In this document: positions 52,601-61,600 of the stretch, piece after piece
How positions within the stretch are numbered: position 1 is the first letter of the stretch
Layout of the letters: each line of letters opens with the position of its first letter
Assembly (NCBI GenBank): GCA_016125505.1
Contig: WGLP01000005.1
Span: 40,712 to 104,711, forward strand
Reading direction: 5' to 3'
DNA from: Gammaproteobacteria bacterium
GTDB lineage: Bacteria > Pseudomonadota > Gammaproteobacteria > UBA6429 > Thiohalophilaceae
DNA length: 64,000 bases
Notes under the pieces: generated by a model
What the model saw: the letters and a program-made list of their open reading frames with translations, nothing else
Database searches by the model: none
What the model was told of the DNA's origin: nothing
Program-made: the position numbers and the translations under genes

Positions 52601-55600
52601 CGACTGTACATCGGGCGATGCATTGTCCAATGCATAGGTATAGCTACCATCGGCATTCAGCGTCAGCCTTCCATAGGCCCCCTGATATGTGCCGGCATTC
52701 GTCACATTCAGAATATCGCCCTGATTCGCATCCGTATCGTTCACCAGGACATTCCCGACTGCCACGATATTAAGGTCTTCCTGTACCGCAGCAGTATCTG
52801 CAACGGTTACTGGAGCAACATTGCTCGGAGTCAGGCCAGCCACATCCAGATTAAAACTGGTAGAGGCTGTCAAACCGCCGGAGTCGGTAGCCGTAATCAG
52901 AATACTCAGGTTCCCGGCATCTGCATGCGCCGGTGTACCGCTAAATGTACCGGTTGCGGCATCGAAGTTCAACCAGGTCGGCAAAGCCGAACCATCCGCC
53001 AGCGAGGCACTGTAGGTCAGGCTATCCCCATGAATGAAATCAATATCATTGAATAGCTTGCCCAGATTCAGGGCCGTGATAAACGACTGGTCGGCAACGC
53101 CAAACTTCGCATCGGTTAATTGCGCGCGCAACTCGGCCTCGCTCAAACCGTTCAGGTTTCCATTCTTTCCGTACAGATAGGCCATCTCGCCGCCGATGGC
53201 GGAAGTATCCGAATTGCCGAGGGACGCACTCGCCAGATAGGGCGCAAGCTGCCAGTTGGTAATGGTTGGATCGGCAGCCAGTGCCGCCTCGAACTGGCTG
53301 GCCAGCGCAACGAAATCGAACTGCTGAACACGCTTGTTGAACAATGGATCAGTAGAATTCGGGGCGTAGCCTGCCATGGCTTCGGCCACAACCTGCAGCG
53401 TACTGATCGCCTTGTTGTCGCGCACCGTAGAAAACCAGTCGTAGAAAGTAAGGGATTCGCCATTACCGGTATTCAGCACCAGGTCGCTACCGTTCCGGCT
53501 AAACGACAGGTCGGCATAACTGATGCCGCCCCCCAGCGACAACGTATCCGAGCGCTGTGCCATTGGCACGCCATTGGCTGACCATGAGGTAACTTCATCG
53601 TTGCCATCCCCGCGATTGAACAGGATCACGTCATTGCCGTCGTTCGTCCAAATCCAATCATCCCCCTGCCCGCCTATCACCAGATCGTTGGCAATCGACG
53701 CATCCAGGCTGTCGTTTCCTGCACCGCCATCCAGCATATCGTTGGCGGTATCGTAATAATTCTCGTTGAAATCGTCGGAAGCTATGTAATCCGAACCGTC
53801 GCCACCGAGCAGGATATTGCTGCCGCTGGTTCCGGCAATTGAATCGTCCCCGGATCCCCCGGAAATCGTATCGTTACCGGCACCACCATACAGCGTGTCA
53901 TTGCCAGCACCGCCCAGAATGGTGTCATTGCCGTTTCCACCATTAACCCAGTCATCTCCGGCCTGCGCAGAAATTGTGTCATTGCCGCCCGTGCCTGTGA
54001 TCAGGTCGTTACCATCGGTCGGGGAACCGGAAACCATCGATAACAGATCGTTCACCCCCCATATGGTACCGTCTGAAAATACCACCCGCTCCACCGACCG
54101 GGTATCCGCCCAAAGGCCGAGCGTCAGGCTATCGTTCGTACCACTGATCGAAAGAACCAGGCCATCCGGATTCGTGCTGACCGAAATATCGGAAGGCGCT
54201 ATCCCCGCACCCATTTGCACTGTATCCAGCGGAGACGACAATGCATCATCCCATTCATCGACATAAACATTGCCGTCACCGCGCACAAATGCATATGTAT
54301 CGCTGCCTCCGCTACCCCACAGGTAATTGTCGTAATTCGGCCAGACCATAGCCGGCGTGCCCGTATCCGCGGGATCGCCGAGCTGGGTGACACTTGTCGA
54401 AGGCGATGCAACAAAATCGCTGATCGACATCGAAAAGAGCTGCCCCTCGGTTGCGGCCTGGTTGGGCAGCGTCCCCATTACCGTCGGGGCATCGTTCACG
54501 TTCAGCACATCGAGCGTAAAACCCTGCGCCAGCGGATTGCCGTAACCATCGATACCATTGACCCGCAACTGGAGCTGGCCAACATCCCAGTTGGATGGCG
54601 TGCCACTGAAAGTCTGGGTCGCAGGATCGAAAGCCATCCATGCAGGCAAAGGTGATCCGTCGGCCAACGTTGCATCGGTGACAACGCCTTGAGCCAGCAT
54701 CTGCTCCAGTGTCAGCACCGCACCATCGGCAAAATGGAATTCGCTGATGGAAGTGGAACCCAGTGGGTCGCTTGGGTCGAAACCATCAATACGTAACGAA
54801 ACGCCATTGTCGAAATGCACCCGTAAAGCGCTGCCGTCATACGACAATTGATAGCCGGAATGAGCCTGGAACGACCAGTTTGCATCCTGTTGTGTAATCT
54901 GGTCAGCTATTCCGGAAGAACTGCCAAAGTTCCATCCCAGATCGACGACATTCGAACCGTTGCCGTTGGCCTGGTCCATGATCGTATACTCAGCCGGTTG
55001 GTCTCCGATCACAAAAGTATCGCTACCCGGCCCGCCGATCAGCAGAGAATTTGCCGGTGTGGCGATGATCTGTCCAGCCGTATCGTGCGGATGGAAATCT
55101 GTCCCGGCATGCGACAGGATATCGGCATAACTCCACTCCGTCCCATCGGCAAACTTTACACGCACGGCCGGCTGGTTGCCTCCGCCTTCCCCCGGATCAG
55201 GGATTCCATTGACGAACACCGAATCGCCCTGATTGCCATAACTGATGAGCAGGTCCTGCGTATGGCCTCCCCAGCTCTGGTGGTCATACACCGTCACCTT
55301 GATGCTGGCGGGATCGACCCCGGCCCCGAACAATAGCGTCTGCGGCTGTGGATAAGGGCCAATGAAAACCGTATCCTGCCCATCGCCGGCATTAAACAGC
55401 AACGTGTTCTCCAGGTTGTTCCATCCGGACAAATCGATGGTGTCGTTGCCCTTCCCGCCGACCACCAGATTATTGGCATTTGAGTCGACATAAATCGTAT
55501 CCGCCCCATCGCCGCCCACGATCAGGTTATTTGCGCTGCCATATAGAGAAATTACCTGGTCTGAAGCCGTGGGGGCCACGAGGTTGATGCCCCCTTGCTG

Positions 55601-58600
55601 CGCGATCAATTGGTCGAAGGTCAGCACCGTACCATCGGTAAATGTGAAACGCTGGATAGCCCCGTGCTCGCCATTCAGGATGGCGATGGAATCACCGTTA
55701 TTGCCGACATTCAACACGAACGGCGTGGCACTTGCCGGGTCATAGCTCCACCACACATCCGAGACATTGACGTTCGGACCAAACGAAATTTCGTTGCTGC
55801 CGCCTAAATCGGCGATTACATCCTGCCCGTCACCCATATCGAAGAGGTACACATCGTTATTCAGGCCACCCAGCATGGTGTCGTTACCGATGCCACCGTA
55901 GAAAGCGGCGGCAACACCCAGGCCATCCAGCGTGCGATGCGGCCCTGACCACCATTGGTTGGCCTGGTCGTTGCTGTCCACAATCATCACCGCGCCCTGC
56001 ATTGCCACCAGTTGCTGCAAGGTGTAAATGCTGCCGTCAGCAAATTTGAAATTCTCGATAGCGCCCTTGCCCGACATCACCTGTATCGCATCGCCCTGGC
56101 TTCCCACCTGGATATTCAGCACCTGGCGCTGCTGCTCGTTCGCCATCAGGTCCGCATTGGGATCCGGGAAAGCCGTCGGCTGCCAATTGCCCCATTCGCT
56201 CACCACCTGCATATCCAGCTGCAGCATATCCGGCGTAATGCCGGCGCCGAAGGAAATGGTATCGTTTCCCGTCAGCTCATAAATCTGGTCTGCCCCATCT
56301 CCGCTGTTGAATATATAAGTATCGTTTCCTGCGCCGCCGATCAGCGTATCGCTGCCCGCTGCCCCCTGCAGGGAGTCGTTATATATGCTTCCCTCCAAGA
56401 CATCGTTGCCCGATGAGCCGACCATCGTCTTCGCTGCGACTTCTATGCCAATGGAAACCAGATCAACGGGCGGCATCGAGTTACCCCACTGATCGGTAAG
56501 TTGCAGCGTGTTCACACTGCTGTTACCGGTAAACCAGTCCTTGATCGTGAGGCTGTCCGCAGAATTGGTAATGGCAATTTGCAAATCCACGCCGTTTTTC
56601 GAGAATTGCAGATCGGATTGGCTGATCCCCTCCGCAATCTGAATCACATCGCTGCCTTGCCCATCCGCGATCACATCCCGTCCGCTGCCATAGCCGAAAA
56701 GGTAGGTATCGTCGCCGGCTCCGCCCTGCAACAGGTCGTTGCCCGCTCCGCCATCCAGCGTATCGTTACCGGTGCCGCCAAACAGGGTGTCGTTGCCATC
56801 GCCCCCAGAAAGCATGTCGTCGCCGGCATGCCCGCTCAGCACGTCGTCGCCGACACCACCGGTCAGCACGTCATCACCATCTGTCCCCAGCAACACCATG
56901 GAATCCCCGATGCCCTGCAAACCATGCTGCGCAAGAAAATCCTGCATGGACAGTGTCGTGCCGTCGCTGAATTGCAGGCTTTGTACCGAAATGTTGACGT
57001 AAGGAGCAGCCTCGAAATTACTCCATCCGCCGATCACGATACTGTCGCCGGAGGTTGCCGCCCCAACACCCAGAGTCAGCGTAGTGCCATCCCATACCGG
57101 GTTAAGCATATCTGCGCTAATGCCGGCACCGAAACTTAGCGTATTAGACTGGTAAACCTGAACTTGCTGCCCATTGGCATCTGTTCCCAATGTCCATGCG
57201 TTGTCAGCAATGGCATCTGAGCCGTCCCCAAGGTTGTACACATAGGTATCGGAGCCCAGACCACCGCTCAGCACATCGTTGCCGGTTCCGCCGATCAAAG
57301 TATCGTCGGCCGCCCCTCCAGTCAGGCTATCGTTGCCTGCCAGCCCCTGAATTGTAGTTCGATGCGTAAAGTCACCCGTTAGTGCCTCATCACCACTGGT
57401 TCCCGTTTCCACGATGCCCTGTAAGTCGAAGAGCTGTGAAGTGGTCATTGTAGTGCCGTCGGCAAACTGGATGTTCTGTACGGCCAGATCATTGGCATTG
57501 CCAATATTGATGCTGTCACCACCACCGAGGTCGAGTGTAATCGTACGTGAAGCTGCATCCAGCCTGACCGTGATGTCGCTGGCCGCGATACCCCCCCCTA
57601 GCTCCAGCGTATTGGCATCCGTCGGCAACAGTTGACTGGATACATACTGCCATTTGGATTGACTGTCCACGATGGTGTCCGCACCATCGCCGCGATTGAA
57701 TACATAAATATCGCTGCCAGCGCCCCCGATCAGCGTGTCATTGCCTTTGCCGCCCACCAGCCTGTCCGGGATTGTCGAGGTAACTTCGTTGTACAGGCTG
57801 TCTCCCACCAGAGTATCCGCACCGTCCGTGCCGGTCTTGACGATGCCCTGCTGCATGATGAAATCCTGGAGGCTGATGCTTGTGCCATCGGCAAATTTCA
57901 GTGTCTGAATAGAAGAGGTTGCGGAAAGACTGTTATTAAAACCCAACGGCAACGTAGTGCTGCTATCGGCAGAGACCATATATTGGAAGGTACCCACAAC
58001 AATGGTGTCGCCATTGCCCAGATCCAGCACACAATTTCCGCCAACCCGGCTATCCCCCCCCTGCATGCCTGTATTACGTACTGCAATCATGTCCGGCGTG
58101 ATGCCCGCACCAAAACTCAGGGTATTGTTGTCGCCACCGGCAGCAAACCAGGAAGAGCTGTCCTGAATAATGTCGGCACCGTCACCCCGGTTATAGACAT
58201 AGGTATCGCTACCCAGGCCACCGCTCAGCACATCGCTACCGCCATTTCCCTGGATAACGTCGTTGTAATCCGTACCAGTCAGTACATCCGCCGCATTCGT
58301 ACCGGTGAATACAAACGGATGCTGTGCAAAATACGCGTCCATGAACAGCATCGAGCCATCCGCAAACTGCATTTTGCTGACAGCAAGATCGTCCACCTTA
58401 CCGATATTGATGCTGTCGCCATTACCAAGATCCAGCGTAACGTTTCGTGTCGTGCTATCGAAATGCGGAGTGAGCATATCCATCGTAATACCGGCACCAA
58501 AACTGAGTGTGTTGGGCCCCCAGCCTACCAGGATGCCCTGCGCCGGATCATAGGCAGCACCGCTGCCATCCATAATGGTATCCGCACCATCCCCCAGATT

Positions 58601-61600
58601 GTAGATATAGGTGTCGGCACCCAGGCCGCCAGCAAGGATATCGTTACCCTTGCCGCCGGTAATCCGGTCTGCGGCATTGGTACCGGAGATGTAATCGTTG
58701 CCATCCGTCCCGCCGAGATCGAAACCAAGCGTCGTAATCAGTTGTTGCGCGGTATAGTGCGAGCCATCTGCAAACTCGAAATTCTGGATGCTGCTGGAAT
58801 TTACGGCGTCGTTCGGATTGAAGTTGTCGATGTGGATGACGTCACCGTTGCCGAGATCGAGCTTGAGCGACCCCAGAGACAGGACGATATTGGATACGGT
58901 AATGCCGTCGCCAAAACGCAGGGTATTGATCTGGCCCCCCGCGTTGCTGTCAATGATGTGGTCCACCCCATCGCCGATGTTGTAGACGTAAACGTCGTTG
59001 CCGGCACCACCAATGAGCGTGTCATCGCCGGTACCGCCGTTCAAAACGTCGCTGCCATTACCACCCCACAGCGTGTCGTTGCCTGAACCGCCATTCAATG
59101 TGCTGCCGCCATCACCCACCATCAGCGTATCGTTGCCAGCACCGCCGTCCAACGCGTTTCCACCGCCGGATGCGCTAAGCGTATCGTTGCCCACCCCGGC
59201 GACCAGCGTATTGTTACCGCCATCGGCTACCAGGTAATTGTTACCGTCACCGCCATCAAGGTAGTTGTTTCCGCCCCCGGCGGAAAGCTGATCGTCGCCT
59301 ACGCCACCATATAGCTCATTGTTGCCGCCGTCGGCAATCAGCGTATTGGCACCATCGCCGCCATCAAGATAGCTGCCGCCGCCTGCCGAAGAAAGCATAT
59401 CGTCACCCGAACCGGAAAACAGCGTATTGTTGCCGCCGTCTGCCACCATGTAGTTGTTACCGTCACCGCCATCAAGGTAGTTGTTACCGCCGCTGGCCTG
59501 GATATTGTCGTTGCCCGCGCCGCCATACAGCTCATTGTTCTTGCCTTGCGCATACAGTGTATTGGTTCCACCCACCCCATCAAGGTAATTCCCGTCACCC
59601 CAGGCGGCCAGACTGTCGTCGCCAGAGCCGGCGAATAGTTCGTTGTTATTTCCAACGGCTTGCACCGTGTTGTTGCCCGCGCCGCCGTCCAGGTAGTTGT
59701 TGTCGCCCGTCGCCACCAGCGTGTCGTTGCCCGCTCCGCCATCGAGGTAGTTGTTGTTAATGCCGCCGTTCGCACCGAGCTGATCGTCACCGGCCCCGCC
59801 CAACAGGGTGCTGTTATCTCCTTCGGTCGTCAAAATATCGTTGCCATCGCCGCCGTCGAGGTAATTGGCCCCGGTGCCGCCGCTCAACTGGTCGTCACCC
59901 GTCCCGCCGAACAACGTATCGTCGCCGCCTTCGCCCCACAGCTTGTCGTTGCCCGAGCCGCCGTCCAGGTAGTCGTTGCCCTGCGCACCGCTGCCATCGC
60001 CGTTGTCTCCCATCAACTGATCGTCGCCGGCCCCGCCAAGCAGGGTGTCGTTGCCGCCATTGCCCCATATCTTGTCGTTGCCGTCGCCACCGTCGAGGTA
60101 GTCGTTGCCTTCCTGTACGGTTGCCTGCCCGAGTACGGAGGCACCATCACCGCTGATAATGTCGTTGCCCGTGCCGCCGAACACGGCGTCGTTGCCGTCG
60201 TTACCCGACAGCGTGTCGTTGCCGCCGCCACCATAAATGGTGTCGTCGCCGACGCCCCCCCAAGCATGGTCGTCGCCAGCCCCGGCATAGATAGTGTCCG
60301 CACCGCCGTCTGCCGGCAAACCATTCCCCGCCGCCGGCTGAAAAATATACGCCCCCTGGGCAGAATCAAGCATCACCGTCCAGTCGAAGCTTTGCGCGTT
60401 GTAGTCGGCATCGCCGAGGATATAGTCATTGCCGGCACCGGCAATCAGCAGGTCGCTGCCCCCGCCGCCGGAGAGCACGTCGTTCCCAGCGCCGGTGATC
60501 AAAGTGTCGTCGCCACCGTTGCCGGAGAGCCAGTCGCCTTGCTGGCCGGTACCTGCCTGGCTGTTGCCGTCTGCAATGGCCTGTTGGGTGGACACCTGCT
60601 GGTCGGCGTAGAGGCGGTCGTTGCCCAGGCCGCCGTCAAGGATGTCGCCGCCGCTGCCGCCGATGAGGATGTCGTTGCCTGCCCCCGCGGTGAGCAGGTC
60701 GCGCCCGCTGCCGCCATCGAGGATGTCGTTGCCGCCGCCCGTGCTTGCATCGATGGTGTCGTTGCCGCCCATGCCCATCAGGTGGTCGTTGGCTGTTGTG
60801 CCGCGCAGGGTGTCTGCACGGGCAGGCCCGCCCGTCTCAACCGGATTGCGGTTTGCATCCACCAGAAAATAATCGACGTCGTAGCTGATGACCTTGCCCT
60901 TGGCATCAGTCACAACGTTGTAGCGGTTAGTGACGTACCAGTCCGCACCCTCGCTGCCCGGCGCAATGCCTGGTGCGTTGTGGATGACCGGGTCGCCAGT
61001 GGAAGTATAGGTAGTCTGAATATCGGTCTGGGCATTTTTGAGTTTGATGCCGAAATCACCGGACTGAAAATTCTGATTCAGAGTGATGCGAAGTGCTCCT
61101 GTCGCATCGTAGATGAGCAAATCGCCCGCAGCATTCTTATTCGCCGTCAAATTCCCAGTCGGATTGAAATAGGTAAAGCCGTCGGTAGTAGAAAAATCGC
61201 CCAGCTTTACGCCATCCAGATAGACCGTATTGATACCGATCTTGTCTTCTATAACTGCCGTATCCCCCTTGTTGACACGATATATATCGTCCCCGCCGCC
61301 ACCGGCCAATACGTCACTTCCTGTTCCGCCATTGAGAATGTCATTCCCGTCCCCCCCTACCAGCAAGTCGTTGCCCGCTCCGCCCAGTAGCGTGTCTCCA
61401 CCTCCATTTGCTTTGCCATCCCCAATCAGAACTGTATTGCCGGTGGCGTGCGATGCATCCAGTGTGGCTTTATGAGCATGGGGGTCAAGAACAACTGAGC
61501 TGTTTGGTCCCCAGCCGGGATCTAAATAAATATCTACTGGATTGAGGTCAGCAAGGTTACTGCCGGTGTTTGCCCATTTCAGATAGGCAGCAGCAATATC

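Noticed and set aside
58910..60830. Short periodic repeats that could suggest a CRISPR array
   Set aside because: The period is codon-based (27 or 54 bp), units are degenerate and have no spacers; they encode RTX nonapeptides.
59660..61390. Long plus-strand open frames (up to 576 codons) opposite the RTX gene, also at 51320-52525 and 57632-59086
   Set aside because: They mirror the periodic RTX/VCBS DNA on the other strand, giving Val/Ala-rich repeats with no family resemblance.
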